The notes under the pieces were generated by a model. That model saw only the letters and a list, made by a program, of their open reading frames with translations, made no database searches and had not been told where the DNA came from. Of a stretch of DNA of 64,000 nt, positions 28,034 through 37,191 are shown piece by piece. How positions within the stretch are numbered: position 1 is the first letter of the stretch; the number at the start of each line of letters is the position of its first letter. The translations under genes and the position numbers were made by a program. Where the stretch lies: NCBI RefSeq assembly GCF_014698145.1, contig NZ_JACJSM010000005.1:1-64000 (forward strand), given 5' to 3'. The stretch comes from Oscillatoria sp. FACHB-1406 (lineage in GTDB: Bacteria > Cyanobacteriota > Cyanobacteriia > Cyanobacteriales > Spirulinaceae).

Positions 28034-28900
28034 TTAGGTGTTGGAGGGTGGCAGATGACGTTCGAGCCAATCGATCGCATCGGCGATAGTTTCAGCAGCG
28101 TTGAGATCGTTGTGCATTTCGTGAAAAGCGCCGGGATATTCGTGTAGTTCTTTGTCGGGGTGGGTAAGGCTTGCAAAAAACTGGCGACTGCCTTCGGGGA
28201 AGGCGACGCGATCGCAACTTCCATGCTGAATGAGTAATGCTACCTCGAATTGGGCGGCGCGATCGCGAATTTCTGCTAGAGTTTTAAACAATTCCGTCGC
28301 CAGCCTTGCGGTAGCGCGATCGTGGCGTAACGAATCCTGCTGGGCTGTCGCAATCGCCTCGGCATCCCGAGAAAGACTCGACCAATCGAATTCCGTACTC
28401 AGGGAAAAACGCGGCAAAATGCGAGAGAGTAAATGCGCTAAGCGGATGCGGAACGGCGATACACCGACTTCGCCCAAGGGCGGCGAAAGAACAACGATTC
28501 CGCGCGCTAGCGCCGGAAAGTGCAACGCCCAGTCCAGAACGATAAGACCGCCTAAACTATGACCGATAAGAAAAAGCGGACAGTGCGGTTGTTCGTCCCG
28601 AGCCAAGCGCGAAAAAATAGCGAGATCTTCGCGAAACTCGCTCCAATTTTCAATATAACCTCGTTGTCCGGCAGACTTACCGTGTCCGCGCAAGTCAAAT
28701 TCATAAACAGCGAAATCTCGAGCGACTAGGGGAGAAACTAGATTGTCAAATACGCCGCTATGCGCTCCTAACCCATGAACTAGCAGCGCGATGGCACGCG
28801 CTTGTCTCGGCGGATGCCAGGTTTGATAAAACAGCGCTAACCCGCCCGCCCCTCGAAACGTTCCTTCAAATCGTTGAATGCTGGATTTAGGTTGGAGCAA
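28034..28900 (-). CDS. Alpha/beta hydrolase, monoacylglycerol lipase / lysophospholipase type
   Basis: The 288-residue hydrolase has the MGL-type core: LLVHGLGAHSGVF (oxyanion hole), YEFDLRGHGKSAGQRGYI, nucleophile elbow IGHSLGG (Ser near residue 117), acid in QHGSCDRVAFPEGS and His in FHEMHNDLN. There is no signal peptide. It probably acts on monoacylglycerols or lysophospholipids in lipid turnover. The only suitable start is TTG 28900, two bases after the stop of the DUF1825 gene. Translation is therefore probably coupled. Confidence 0.85.
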   Translation of the reverse strand: MLQPKSSIQRFEGTFRGAGGLALFYQTWHPPRQARAIALLVHGLGAHSGVFDNLVSPLVARDFAVYEFDLRGHGKSAGQRGYIENWSEFREDLAIFSRLARDEQPHCPLFLIGHSLGGLIVLDWALHFPALARGIVVLSPPLGEVGVSPFRIRLAHLLSRILPRFSLSTEFDWSSLSRDAEAIATAQQDSLRHDRATARLATELFKTLAEIRDRAAQFEVALLIQHGSCDRVAFPEGSRQFFASLTHPDKELHEYPGAFHEMHNDLNAAETIADAIDWLERHLPPSNT

Positions 28901-28902
28901 AA

Positions 28903-29220
28903 CTATTTTTCGACTTCTGCTTTCATGCGTTCGAGACTGAGGTGCATTTGGTCGAACATTTGTTGGGGGGTTACGCCAAATTGTCCGAGTTGCGTTTTAA
29001 GCTGTTGGACGGTCATTTGAGCCATGAAGTCTTCGGAAAGCTCGAAGCGCTTCATAAAAATTTTGTAGCGATCCATTAGGGCTTCCATACGCTCGATAAA
29101 GAGCTTTTTCCCCTCGCGATCGAATTTACCATAATCGCCCCCCAGCGTCATGAGAGCTTGATAGTCTTCAAATAATTGCTTGGCTTCTTGCTGGATAATA
29201 TCTGAATCAAAAAATCCCAT
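28903..29220 (-). CDS. DUF1825 family protein
   Basis: The 105-residue protein (MGFFDSDIIQQEAKQLFEDY...) is a close match to the cyanobacterial DUF1825 family. It is all-helical, with KKLFIERMEALMDRYKIFMKRFELSEDFMAQMTVQQL and a short C-terminal helix. I use ATG 29220, the conserved start, although the frame opens at 29229. No function is established. It is followed without a gap by the alpha/beta hydrolase and probably shares its transcript. Confidence 0.85.
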   Translation of the reverse strand: MGFFDSDIIQQEAKQLFEDYQALMTLGGDYGKFDREGKKLFIERMEALMDRYKIFMKRFELSEDFMAQMTVQQLKTQLGQFGVTPQQMFDQMHLSLERMKAEVEK

Positions 29221-29402
29221 AGTTTTCAAGTCTCGATCGCGCTCAACAGATGCCGATTGGCCTTATGTTTATTGTAAAGTAGTCCTCCCCTCAGAGAAAT
29301 TTCGGTTTACCGTATCGATACCTCCCAGAGAGCGGATCGGTTGCGCCGGGGGCGAACTCGCCTAAAATGTAGGCGTAGTCAGGCAAAGTTCGAGCTTTAG
29401 CG

Positions 29403-29810
29403 GTGTTAGAAGATTTATTGCGCAAACCGAAAAATCAAAAAGTGGCCGTCTTGTTAGCGCTGGCGGGAACGGTTACGCCGCTTGCCGGATTGCATAAGTT
29501 ATACCTGCGGCAGTATGGGTGGGGCGTGCTGTATTTGGCGCTCTTTTCGACACCGATTCCTCGCGTTGCGAGTGCGATTGAGGCGGTTTGGTATCTCCTG
29601 CAACCCCACGAGGATTTCGATCGCCGCTTTAATTCAGGCGTGGAGATGGGCGCGATGGCAAGCGCCGCAGTGAAGTCAGGATTGCCCCCCGAACAAGTCG
29701 GCGACATTGCAACCGCCTTGCGAGAACTCGATCGCTTGCGGCAAGATGGATTGATGTCGGAGTACGAGTTCGAGCAGAAACGCCGCCAATTGCTCGATCG
29801 CATCACTTGA
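29403..29810 (+). CDS. TM2 and SHOCT domain membrane protein
   Basis: The 135-residue protein starts at GTG 29403. Residues 13-68 hold two hydrophobic helices with the TM2 pattern (AGTVTPLAGLHKLYLRQYGWGVLYL, then a second helix into WYLLQP). The C-terminal 30 residues (LRELDRLRQDGLMSEYEFEQKRRQLL) are a SHOCT motif, a short helix-hairpin that often accompanies membrane or oligomerising proteins. The role is unknown. The HhH protein gene follows 45 bases later. Confidence 0.75.
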   Translation: MLEDLLRKPKNQKVAVLLALAGTVTPLAGLHKLYLRQYGWGVLYLALFSTPIPRVASAIEAVWYLLQPHEDFDRRFNSGVEMGAMASAAVKSGLPPEQVGDIATALRELDRLRQDGLMSEYEFEQKRRQLLDRIT

Positions 29811-29855
29811 CTTTTTTGATTATTTGTGTATCCGAGGGTAAAGTAGGGACGAACA

Positions 29856-30410
29856 ATGGTAGATTGGCGATCGTCGGCAGGGAAGTTACAAGCCTTGAAC
29901 CCCAGACACAGAGCGATTCGAGCGCGGCTGCTACGCGATCCCTACGCGCGCTTGCAAACCCTCGAGGAAGTTGCGATCGCGGCAAGCTTAGGCTTAAAAA
30001 TCGATGTCAACCGCGCCAGCATTGACGATTGGCTGCGCTTGCCGGGAATTTCCATCCATCAAGCGCGATCGCTCGTCGAACTGGTGGGAATGGGCGTACA
30101 ATTGCTATCCATCGAAGATATCGCCGCCGCAACGAGCATCCCGCGCGCGAGACTCCAACCTCTCGAACCCCTCCTCTCCTTTTACTACTACGATCCCGAA
30201 AGTCTCGTTCTCCCGCAGCGCGTCAATCCCAACACCGCCACTCCCGAACAACTCGCCCGCATTCCCCTCCTCGATGCCGTTACCATTAACGATTTAATCC
30301 TAGATCGCACCACCTGCGGCGCATATCGCAACTTAGCCGACTTACAGCGACGGCTAAACCTTAGTAGCACCCTTACTGCTCAATTGATGCACTATTTCCA
30401 GTTCAACTAA
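29856..30410 (+). CDS. ComEA-like helix-hairpin-helix protein
   Basis: The 184-residue protein contains two helix-hairpin-helix units: IDVNRASIDDWLRLPGISIHQARSLVEL near residue 48 and VNPNTATPEQLARIPLLDAVTINDLILDR near residue 125. These resemble the ComEA DNA-binding repeat. There is no signal peptide or membrane anchor, unlike true ComEA, so a role in uptake is unsure. It may bind DNA within the cell. Confidence 0.75.
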   Translation: MVDWRSSAGKLQALNPRHRAIRARLLRDPYARLQTLEEVAIAASLGLKIDVNRASIDDWLRLPGISIHQARSLVELVGMGVQLLSIEDIAAATSIPRARLQPLEPLLSFYYYDPESLVLPQRVNPNTATPEQLARIPLLDAVTINDLILDRTTCGAYRNLADLQRRLNLSSTLTAQLMHYFQFN

Positions 30411-30696
30411 AGAAATTAAAACTTAAAACTTAAAAATTTCTCACTTCTACTCCTCTGTCAGGGTTCATAATTCAGAGACTATTTATAAACTTTTTATTAA
30501 GAACGCTAGAATGGCAAAACCCGTGATGGGCAAGGGCGGCAAAAGCACTCTTCTGACAATCTGAGGGGCTAAAGAGCCGCCCTTGCCCACCCTACAAGGA
30601 TTTAAGATTAGCTTTATAAATAGTCTCTCATAATTCATAACTCACCATTCATAATTCATAACTCATAACTCAACCATGCTGTACACTAATACAACA
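30411..30696. other. Repeat-rich spacer ahead of the riboswitch
   Basis: The spacer contains AAAACTT tandem copies at 30417-30430 and an inverted repeat element (30525-30595) of the GGGTGGGC family. It also holds a run of CATAATTCATAACTCA-type short repeats at 30627-30672. The transcription start of the cbiX leader probably lies near its end. No gene is seen. Confidence 0.5.
30525..30595. repeat. Inverted-repeat element of the GTAGGGTGGGC family
   Basis: GATGGGCAAGGGCGGC (30525-30540) is matched by GCCGCCCTTGCCCACCCTAC (30576-30595) in reverse. The 35-base centre is unrelated to the other copies. It has the form of a small non-coding MITE-like element. Confidence 0.6.
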
Positions 30697-30845
30697 GTCG
30701 GTTCTGACGGAAGCCAGCCGCCAGAGGCAACGGGGAAAGTACGGTGTAAGTCCGTCGCTGTCCCGCAACTGTGAACTAATGCTCGATCGCGATTTAAGTA
30801 AAGATTTCGAGCTTAGTCAGCCAGGATGCCCGCCGATCGCTCGTT
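30697..30845 (+). promoter_or_regulatory. Cobalamin (adenosylcobalamin) riboswitch
   Basis: The sequence has the conserved pieces of the B12 riboswitch in order. These are GGAAGCCAGCCGCC (about 30709-30722), GGGAAAGTACGGTGTAAGTCC with GTCGCTGTCCCGCAACTGTGA (30733-30773), and the B12 box AGCCAGGATGCCCGCC near 30819-30834. The riboswitch senses adenosylcobalamin and usually lowers expression of downstream cobalamin or cobalt genes. Here it precedes cbiX by about 45 bases. Confidence 0.9.
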
Positions 30846-30858
30846 TACTCACTTAGCT

Positions 30859-30885
30859 TTATCCGCGCGGTACGGATAACAAGGA
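30859..30885 (+). promoter_or_regulatory. cbiX: Likely expression platform and ribosome site of cbiX
   Basis: A hairpin TTATCCG (30859-30865) with CGGATAA (30873-30879) ends one base before the AAGGA ribosome site (30881-30885), and TTG 30890 follows. This spacing suggests that ligand binding controls translation start. There is no terminator-like T-run. Confidence 0.4.
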
Positions 30886-30889
30886 AAAA

Positions 30890-31888
30890 TTGCAACTCAA
30901 TTCAACCCAATTTTCCATCGAATTGCCTCCATTGCCCATCCAGCGTCCCCTGCTAATGCTCGGACACGGTACGCGAGATGAAGACGGACGACAAGCTTTT
31001 CTCGACTTTGCCAGCGCTTACCAAGAATTGGATACCTCGCGCCCCGTCGTTCCCTGTTTCCTGGAACTGACGGAACCCAATATTCAAACAGGGGTTGACT
31101 TTTGTGTCGATCGCGGATACACCGATTTGTCCGCCGTGCCGATTTTGCTTTTCGCCGCGCGCCACAATAAATTCGATGTCACCAACGAACTCGATCGCGC
31201 CCGCGAGCGCCATCCCGAACTAAAATTTCACTACGGCCGTCATTTTGGGATCAACCCCGAAATGCTCCAATTTTGGCGCGATCGCCTCGCTCAACTCGAC
31301 GCACCCACGGGCATTCCGCGCGCCGAAACCGTTTTGCTCGTCGTCGGGCGCGGTTCCAGCGATCCCGATGCTAACGGCGACGTATACAAACTCGCTCGCT
31401 TGCTTTGGGAAGGCAGCAACTATGCCACGGTAGAAACCTGTTTTATCGGGATTACCCACCCGCGTTTAGAAGAAGGATTCCGCCGCGCGCGCCTCTACAA
31501 TCCCAAACAAATTATCGTGCTGCCCCACTTTTTATTTACCGGCGCACTCGTTAAAAAAATATTTGATGTTTCCGCGCAGCAGCAGGAACTTTATCCCGAC
31601 ATTAAAATTCTCAACCTACCCGAAATCGGTCTCGATCCGATCTTATTTTCGCTATTGCGCCAGCGAGAAATTGAAACGCAACTCGGACAGGTGCAGATGA
31701 ATTGCGAACTCTGCAAATTCCGTTTGGCAGCGTTGGACGGTAATGGCAGCGCTAATTCCCACCATTCCCACGACCATCATCACCATCACCACCATTCCCA
31801 CGACCATCACCACCATCACCACGATACGCCCGTCGATCCCTACGCTCGAGTCGAGGACTATCACCAGCGCATTTGGCAGGTTCCTTAA
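30890..31888 (+). CDS. cbiX: Sirohydrochlorin cobalt chelatase CbiX, His-rich form
   Basis: The 332-residue chelatase has two CbiX-type domains in tandem. The first has [17 protein letters not shown] with the catalytic His near residue 26 and [14 protein letters not shown]. The second has [17 protein letters not shown] and [11 protein letters not shown]. It inserts cobalt into sirohydrochlorin for cobalamin synthesis. The C-terminus contains NCELCKF, a possible iron-sulphur or metal site. Two blocks of histidines with Ser-His-Asp spacers follow, probably for metal storage or delivery. The start is TTG 30890 with AAGGA before it, and an ATG exists 22 codons later. Expression should be controlled by the upstream riboswitch. 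Confidence 0.92.
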   Translation: MQLNSTQFSIELPPLPIQRPLLMLGHGTRDEDGRQAFLDFASAYQELDTSRPVVPCFLELTEPNIQTGVDFCVDRGYTDLSAVPILLFAARHNKFDVTNELDRARERHPELKFHYGRHFGINPEMLQFWRDRLAQLDAPTGIPRAETVLLVVGRGSSDPDANGDVYKLARLLWEGSNYATVETCFIGITHPRLEEGFRRARLYNPKQIIVLPHFLFTGALVKKIFDVSAQQQELYPDIKILNLPEIGLDPILFSLLRQREIETQLGQVQMNCELCKFRLAALDGNGSANSHHSHDHHHHHHHSHDHHHHHHDTPVDPYARVEDYHQRIWQVP

Positions 31889-31956
31889 TGGGGAATGAAG
31901 AGTGGGTATCAGAATTAAAAACTAAAAATTGGAGAGTAGGGAGTGGGGAACTGGAA

Positions 31957-31989
31957 ATTACGAATTACGAATTACGAATTACGAATTAG
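31957..31989. repeat. Short tandem repeat (unit TTACGAAT) ahead of aroK
   Basis: About four copies of an 8-base unit lie at 31957-31989. Similar short AT-rich tandem repeats occur at 24455-24475, 30627-30672, 51256-51285, 60536-60570 and 61809-61835. They belong to the short tandem repeat class common in filamentous cyanobacteria. Confidence 0.8.
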
Positions 31990-32036
31990 TCAAGAGTTTG
32001 TTAAATTGCTTTCACTCAATTTCAAGAAAAGTTGCC

Positions 32037-32597
32037 GTGAACGATAGGGGATTGCAAAAGCTCAGTGTTTTTCTCATCGGGATGATGGGGACGGGGAAGA
32101 CAAGCGTCGGGCGGATTTTAGCCGAGCGCCTCTGCTATCGCTTTTTTGATACTGATGTTCTAATCGAACGGGTGACAGGTCAGAGTATTCCGCAAATTTT
32201 TGCCGATCGCGGCGAAGCAGGATTTAGGGGTTTAGAAAGTCAGGTGTTAAGCGAGTTATCGGCTTACACGCAATGCGCGATCGCTACAGGAGGCGGTATC
32301 GTGACGCAACCGATGAATTGGAGTTACTTGCGTCATGGTTTAATCGTCTGGTTGGATGCGCCGGTGGAAGTTCTGGTGCAGCGGTTGGAAAGCGATACGA
32401 CGCGCCCGCTGCTGAAGGAAGGGGACAGGGCGGAAAAATTGCGATCGCTATTAGCAACGAGAATATCCCTTTATCGGCAGGCGGACTTGCAGATCTCGGC
32501 GGAGGGAACGCCCGAAGCAGTGTGCGATCGCATAATCGCGCAAATTCCGAGCGTCTTGAAACCTCCCTTAACCCCCCAAGCGATCGCCGAGAATTGA
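32037..32597 (+). CDS. aroK: Shikimate kinase
   Basis: The 186-residue kinase phosphorylates shikimate in the chorismate pathway. The P-loop is LIGMMGTGKTSVGR. The substrate region has DTDVLIE, the GGxG-like ATGGGIV and RGLESQV, and the lid is RPLL with nearby arginines. I choose GTG 32037, since conservation begins there. The longer frame to 31929 is made up of the TTACGAAT repeat and cannot be part of the family. Normal length is about 180-190. Confidence 0.93.
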   Translation: MNDRGLQKLSVFLIGMMGTGKTSVGRILAERLCYRFFDTDVLIERVTGQSIPQIFADRGEAGFRGLESQVLSELSAYTQCAIATGGGIVTQPMNWSYLRHGLIVWLDAPVEVLVQRLESDTTRPLLKEGDRAEKLRSLLATRISLYRQADLQISAEGTPEAVCDRIIAQIPSVLKPPLTPQAIAEN

Positions 32598-32648
32598 AAG
32601 GCTGTCGCATGGTTAGCAAGTTCGGGACAGCCCAGCAAAACTGTTTTT

Positions 32649-33620
32649 TCAACCCCCCACAATCGACAGGCGATCGCATTGAAAAGACTGACAAACTAAC
32701 TCGCAGAAATGGGCAATGGGGGGAATCTGCAAGCGATCGCGAGTTGTCACTAAAACCACTTGGCGCGTCAAACCAGAATCTGAAGCGGAAAGGTTAGTTA
32801 AATGTTTCTCTCGCACCAAAGCTTCGGGGAGGGACGAGATCGCGCGAACCGCTAGCGTTGAATCTTTGCGCGCTTCCATGAGGGCAGATTGGGGTAGCAA
32901 CGCGATTAATTCTCCCTGGCGCACAACCCCGCGAAACGCATCGAGGGTATTGAGTTCCATCGCCGCCCTTAATTTTGTCCCCAACAGCGCAAAACGTTCT
33001 TGAACGAGGCGCTGCATTCCGTATCCGTCCTTAAAGACAACTTGAGGGTAGCGCGCTAGTTCCTGCCAAGGGACTTTTGGATATTGTGCCAGAGGGTGAT
33101 GGGCGGCCATGAGAACCTCAACGGGTTCCTCATAGAGAAAATGCACCACCATTTCCGGGGAAGCGGTGAGAAATCGGTTGTTCATCACGACAGCAACATC
33201 GACCAAACCGTCGCGCAGGACTTTTAGGGCGCGATCGCTACCCAATGCCGTCACCCGCAACTGGACATCGGGATAATTGCGGCAAAACGTTTGTAACGTT
33301 GGCGGCAAATAGTAAGAGCAAACAGAATGAATCGCCGCAACGCAGAGTTCCGGTTGTTTTCCCTCTCGCAACTCGGACAAAGCGCGTTCGGCATTCTCCC
33401 ACTCCTGACAAATTTTGCGGGCGTGGGGAAAGAAATGTTCTCCCCCCAAGGTAAGTTTTGTCTGTGCCGTGCGATGAAATAGAGGCAAGCCCAAGTCAGC
33501 CTCGAGGGACTGAATCTGTCGGCTGATCGTCGATTGCGTTACGCCGCACTTGCGCGCAGCTTGACCGAAATTCCCCGTTTCCGCCACGGCCAAGAACGCC
33601 TGTAACTGCTCGATCCGCAT
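32649..33620 (-). CDS. LysR family transcriptional regulator
   Basis: The 323-residue protein has the LysR N-terminal winged helix-turn-helix (MRIEQLQAFLAVAETGNFGQAARKCGVTQSTISRQIQSLE). A two-lobe LysR substrate domain follows, with an effector region around residues 90-290. Cyanobacterial LysR proteins of this type control carbon metabolism or pigment genes. The effector and targets cannot be read here. It is convergent with aroK, 52 bases apart. Confidence 0.85.
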   Translation of the reverse strand: MRIEQLQAFLAVAETGNFGQAARKCGVTQSTISRQIQSLEADLGLPLFHRTAQTKLTLGGEHFFPHARKICQEWENAERALSELREGKQPELCVAAIHSVCSYYLPPTLQTFCRNYPDVQLRVTALGSDRALKVLRDGLVDVAVVMNNRFLTASPEMVVHFLYEEPVEVLMAAHHPLAQYPKVPWQELARYPQVVFKDGYGMQRLVQERFALLGTKLRAAMELNTLDAFRGVVRQGELIALLPQSALMEARKDSTLAVRAISSLPEALVREKHLTNLSASDSGLTRQVVLVTTRDRLQIPPIAHFCELVCQSFQCDRLSIVGG

Positions 33621-33827
33621 AAATTCAGGTTATGTTATATAGATACACAAGTCTTGTGAATCTACGACGATAGCGGATTTACGGCTTCAGTTTAGTAGAG
33701 CTTGATACAGCAAACGCATCAACTCTCGATCGAGGACTTCAATCTGTGGCAAGGACGAAGGGGTACTCATCAGTACGAGTTATACAACAGAGGCGCGATC
33801 GCGGCAGCTATTCGGATAAAAGTATAA

Positions 33828-33853
33828 CGCCCTTCCCCCATTCGGAAAGGGCG
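33828..33853 (-). terminator. Terminator downstream of the Pro/Ala-rich membrane protein
   Basis: On the minus strand CGCCCTTTCC (33844-33853) pairs with GGAAGGGCG (33828-33836) with one bulge, then TTATACTTTTA follows. It is about 30 bases past the stop codon at 33884. Confidence 0.6.
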
Positions 33854-33883
33854 CGATCGCATTAAACTATACCGGCTGAATTT

Positions 33884-34618
33884 TTAGTTAGAACCCGATC
33901 CGGAAGTTCCCGGTGCCGAAGAACCCGAGCCGGAAGAACCCGAGCCGGAAGAACCCGGTGCCGAAGAATCCGGTACGGGCGGAGCCACAGAACTCGGCGC
34001 AGACGGAGCCACAGAACTCGGTGCAGACGGAGCCGCAGAACTCGGTGCAGACGGGGCTGGGGCTGCCGGAGAGACGTTTACATCGACCTTTGGTGCTGGG
34101 GCTGGGGCGGCCGGAGAGACGTTCACATCAACCTTCGGTGCCGGGGCTGGCGGCGGTGTATTCACTTCAACTTTCGGGGGTTGCGCGGGTTGAGTTGGTA
34201 CGGGAACCACGTTTGTCTTTTCTATGGTTCTTTCAATGACGGTGGTGTCCTTCTTCGGTTCGGCAGCAGAAGGAGAGGGAGTTGCTTCTTTATCGGGAAC
34301 GACAATGGTATTGGTTGCGGGGACGGGAGCGGGTTCTTCTCGGTTGGCGAGATAGTAAGCTAAAGCACCCGCACCGAGCAATCCGGCAAGCAGAAGACCG
34401 AGGAGCAAACCGCGACCTGCATTTTCGTTATCGCGAACGACTTGGTTGCGTTCGTTAACGAGCGCTCTTTCGCTTTGAATCTCTCTTTCGTTGGCTGTGC
34501 CGCTGACATAGCCATCGCGGTAGGCGACTTCTGAGTCTGTAGCGGGTCTACCGTTGATGGTTTCCTCGAAGTTTTCGCTCTCGTTAGGATTTGTGGGTCG
34601 ATTTTCGGGATATGTCAT
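33884..34618 (-). CDS. Single-pass membrane protein with Pro/Ala/Ser-rich repetitive tail
   Basis: The 244-residue protein has an acidic N-terminal part with SEVAYRDGYVSGTANEREIQSERAL. A transmembrane helix follows (GLLLGLLLAGLLGAGALAYYLA, about residues 70-90). The rest is low complexity: tandem PAPAPKVDVNVSPAA, SAPSS-V/A-AP and GSGSS units. The tail is probably disordered. The first 65 residues resemble conserved cyanobacterial stress-associated membrane proteins, but no function is known. The repetitive tail may vary in length between strains. Confidence 0.55.
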   Translation of the reverse strand: MTYPENRPTNPNESENFEETINGRPATDSEVAYRDGYVSGTANEREIQSERALVNERNQVVRDNENAGRGLLLGLLLAGLLGAGALAYYLANREEPAPVPATNTIVVPDKEATPSPSAAEPKKDTTVIERTIEKTNVVPVPTQPAQPPKVEVNTPPPAPAPKVDVNVSPAAPAPAPKVDVNVSPAAPAPSAPSSAAPSAPSSVAPSAPSSVAPPVPDSSAPGSSGSGSSGSGSSAPGTSGSGSN

Positions 34619-35050
34619 GGCTATCGAAATCTCCTATAAAAGGGTTAGGGTCTAAAAGTGGTTTATCGAACAAGCGTACCGTTTTATAGACTGCTATAAA
34701 ATCGAACTTTGTTTCCTGCCCATAATACCAATTTCAAAGCCGAATGCAAGATGCGGACTTCTGAAACTGCCCTGCTATATCTATATTATGTACTTGCGCC
34801 GCTCCCGCTTTGCCATCTAACTCTGGAAGGAAACACTCGGCTTGCTTTGTATGGTTAAAAATTTCGTCTAATTTTTATTCTAGCATATTTAGTTATTTAA
34901 GAGCAAACCATTCAAAAAAAAACCATTTCTATCCGCAGACGAAATGGGGGCAACTTCACACTCTAGTTGAAACTTTGATTTTTTGAGGAGAGGGCGGGTT
35001 TAAATCGCTAGATTCGCGATCGATAACCCACCCCCCATAAAATTGTTGGC
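34619..35050. other. 432-base intergenic region upstream of the Pro/Ala-rich gene
   Basis: The stretch is AT-rich and has no gene that I can support. It contains ATAAAAGG and ATCTATATTATG segments and probably carries the promoter of the divergently placed gene at 33884-34618. The acsF terminator-like stem lies at its right end. Confidence 0.5.
34992..35033 (-). terminator. Terminator-like stem downstream of acsF
   Basis: GGGTGGGTT (minus strand, 35025-35033) pairs over nine positions with AACCCGCCC (34992-35000), with a 24-base loop. It lies 18 bases past the acsF stop codon. A T-run is absent. Confidence 0.4.
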
Positions 35051-36127
35051 TTAACGAACGGTTCCGTGCTGCGCCGTCACATCAATGGGTTTCATCAAAT
35101 ACAACTTCAAGCATTGCCAGCCATTGGAGATGTAGTAGGGCAATTTTTGGAACAGTTGTAGTGCTTTGGGGGTGTTGGAGGTTGCGATCGCGCTCAGTTT
35201 TTCGTTATTCTGCACGCAAATTTCCAAGCGATCGTAGAATTCGGGAGAATTAATATCCAGAATAACCGGGAAGACGCGACCTGCCGTGTCATTGGTCTTC
35301 TCAATCACGTACTTATCGTACTCGCGCGCATCCAAACCGATCGCAGCATAAAAATCTTTGCGCTGGATGTCGTTGAGGTACATCGTCGCAAACACCGACA
35401 GTAAGAAGAAACGACTCCACAGCTTCGCCTTCCAATCATTCAAGGTTTCCGGTGCAGCGCGCATGACGGCATCGAAGAAATCGCCGTGACGATTTTCATC
35501 CTGACACCAGTTTTCAAAGAAGTTGAAGATGGGGTAGAGGCGATCTTCGGGATGCTTTTCTAAGTGGCGGTAAATGGTGATGTAGCGCCAGTAGCCGATT
35601 TTTTCGGAGAGGTAAGTCGCGTAGAAGATGAATTTCGGCTTGAAGTAAGTATACTTGCGGCTCTTGGTCAGGAAACCGAGATCCAAGGACAGGTTAAAGT
35701 CCGACAGCGCTTTATTGAGGAATCCGGCGTGACGCGCTTCATCCCGCGACATGAGGGTAAAGCATTCGGCGAGGATGGGGTTTTTGTCTTTGATGCGCCG
35801 TCCGAGTTCTTTGTAGAGTAAGAAACCGGAAAATTCAGCGGTGCAGGAACGTTCGAGAAATTCGACGAAGAGGCGGCGGGTTTCGCCGTCGATGTTTTCC
35901 CAGGATTGATTGAATTGTTCGTCGCGGACGAAGTGCTTTTGGTTGTAGTCGGCGCGAAATTCTTCTAAGATCGCTTGCAACTCTTCTTCGTTGGGAGCGA
36001 GATCCATCGCCGCGATCGCATCGAAGTCCGTCGTATAGAAGCGAGGCGTTAGTAAGGTTTCTTGGGCTGGAGCTTTGACTCCCGGGCGTATTTCTTCAAA
36101 AGTCGGTTTCTCAACGGTGTTAACCAT
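35051..36127 (-). CDS. acsF: Magnesium-protoporphyrin IX monomethyl ester aerobic oxidative cyclase
   Basis: The 358-residue diiron enzyme forms the isocyclic ring of chlorophyll, using O2 and ferredoxin/NADPH. The E...ExxH iron motifs are in [20 protein letters not shown] / [17 protein letters not shown] and [47 protein letters not shown] is strongly conserved. The start at ATG 36127 gives the typical [35 protein letters not shown]. It is encoded alone. Confidence 0.97.
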   Translation of the reverse strand: MVNTVEKPTFEEIRPGVKAPAQETLLTPRFYTTDFDAIAAMDLAPNEEELQAILEEFRADYNQKHFVRDEQFNQSWENIDGETRRLFVEFLERSCTAEFSGFLLYKELGRRIKDKNPILAECFTLMSRDEARHAGFLNKALSDFNLSLDLGFLTKSRKYTYFKPKFIFYATYLSEKIGYWRYITIYRHLEKHPEDRLYPIFNFFENWCQDENRHGDFFDAVMRAAPETLNDWKAKLWSRFFLLSVFATMYLNDIQRKDFYAAIGLDAREYDKYVIEKTNDTAGRVFPVILDINSPEFYDRLEICVQNNEKLSAIATSNTPKALQLFQKLPYYISNGWQCLKLYLMKPIDVTAQHGTVR

Positions 36128-36313
36128 AAGTCAAGTTCTCTTGGCGTTTTCTTATGCGTAGTGCGATCTTTAAAGCTGCCCGCGCAGACTTTCTTTAAAT
36201 ACAAGCTGAGATCGTAGTATACCAACCCTTATGACGGTCGTTACCCTTCTGAACATTAAGAGTTGACACAAAATATTGTTTTTTGTAAAAAGTATTGACA
36301 AACGGACGAGGGC

Positions 36314-37018
36314 TTATGCGGATTTAGATAAACCGCGATACCACGATCGCAGTCGATCGGGCGGAATACCGAGAAAGTAAGCGAGAATGATGAGTTGGTT
36401 GAGGGCGGTAGTTTTGACAACGCCGAGTTTTAGCCAGCGACGGGCAGAAGTGGTGACGGGAAGGGATGCGATCGCGATTTTACCGCGTCGTTTCAGTCGG
36501 CGCACAAACTCGAAGTCTTCCATAATCGGCAAAATGGGGAAACCGCTGAGTTCTTTGAAGGTTGAAGTTTTCAGAAAAATTCCTTGATCGCCGTAGGGAA
36601 GTTGGAGAAAACGCGATCGCACCCTCACCATTCTCTCTACCCAACGCAGCGATCGCAACGGTGCATCGATCTTTAACTCAAAAGCACCTGCAACAACTCC
36701 CGATTTCCCTAAAATTGTGCGAATTTCTGCGTCATATCCCAGCGGTAAACGAGTATCGCCATGCAGGAAAAGTAAGATTTCTCCCGTCGCCTTTTCTGCC
36801 CCATAATTCATCTGGGCGGCGCGTCCGAGTTGGGGAGATGCAATAACGTTTGCGCTCATTTGTCGAACGATTTCGATAGTCTTATCTTCGCTGCCGCCAT
36901 CGACGACAATAATTTCAATATCCGTCCCCGTTTGCGCGCATTGCAAAGTTTTTGCGATATTTTCTGCTTCGTTGAAAGTGGGTATAATAATCGAGACTTT
37001 CTTCAAAGTAAACTCCAA
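36314..37018 (-). CDS. Family 2 glycosyltransferase (TIGR04283 type)
   Basis: The 234-residue protein has GT-A fold motifs: VSIIIPTFNEAENI at residue 9, IIVVDGGSEDKTIEI near 36, and FLHGDTRLP (DxD-like) near 85. GDQGIFLKTSTFKELSGFPILPIMEDFEFVRRLKRRGK follows. The TIGR04283 group is often annotated as arsenosugar synthesis glycosyltransferase. Its true acceptor in this organism is unknown. It has no membrane segment except a weakly hydrophobic C-terminal stretch. The gene ends 186 bases from acsF. Confidence 0.8.
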   Translation of the reverse strand: MEFTLKKVSIIIPTFNEAENIAKTLQCAQTGTDIEIIVVDGGSEDKTIEIVRQMSANVIASPQLGRAAQMNYGAEKATGEILLFLHGDTRLPLGYDAEIRTILGKSGVVAGAFELKIDAPLRSLRWVERMVRVRSRFLQLPYGDQGIFLKTSTFKELSGFPILPIMEDFEFVRRLKRRGKIAIASLPVTTSARRWLKLGVVKTTALNQLIILAYFLGIPPDRLRSWYRGLSKSA

Positions 37019-37086
37019 ATATTATCGCTCGCAATCGCACTCAGACTGAGGGTTACAATTAATCTATTTTGAATTTCATCTCGACC

Positions 37087-37191
37087 ATGATAACCTTGAT
37101 TCTCGATCGCACCAGTCAAATAAAAAGGCTCGATCTTGGTATGATTAAAGACCAACTTCATCAAATTGATTATAACAAGTTAAAGCTTTAA
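37087..37191 (+). CDS. Possible 34-residue leader peptide overlapping eda
   Basis: ATG 37087 opens a frame of 34 codons that ends in TAA at 37189-37191. The last base of this stop is the A of the eda ATG (TAATG). Such overlap often marks translational coupling. The peptide (MITLILDRTSQIKRLDLGM...) has no known motif, and no clear ribosome site precedes it. eda also lacks a good ribosome site of its own. Confidence 0.25.
   Translation: MITLILDRTSQIKRLDLGMIKDQLHQIDYNKLKL

Noticed and set aside
32273-32797. 174-codon plus-strand frame inside aroK and beyond
   Set aside because: It is a shadow of aroK in another frame, and its product has no family features.
33687-33770. 27-codon frame (MSTPSSLPQIEVLDRELMRLLYQ...) on the minus strand
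   Set aside because: It could make a short helix, but no ribosome site precedes it and I know no family. It may be real but I cannot support it.
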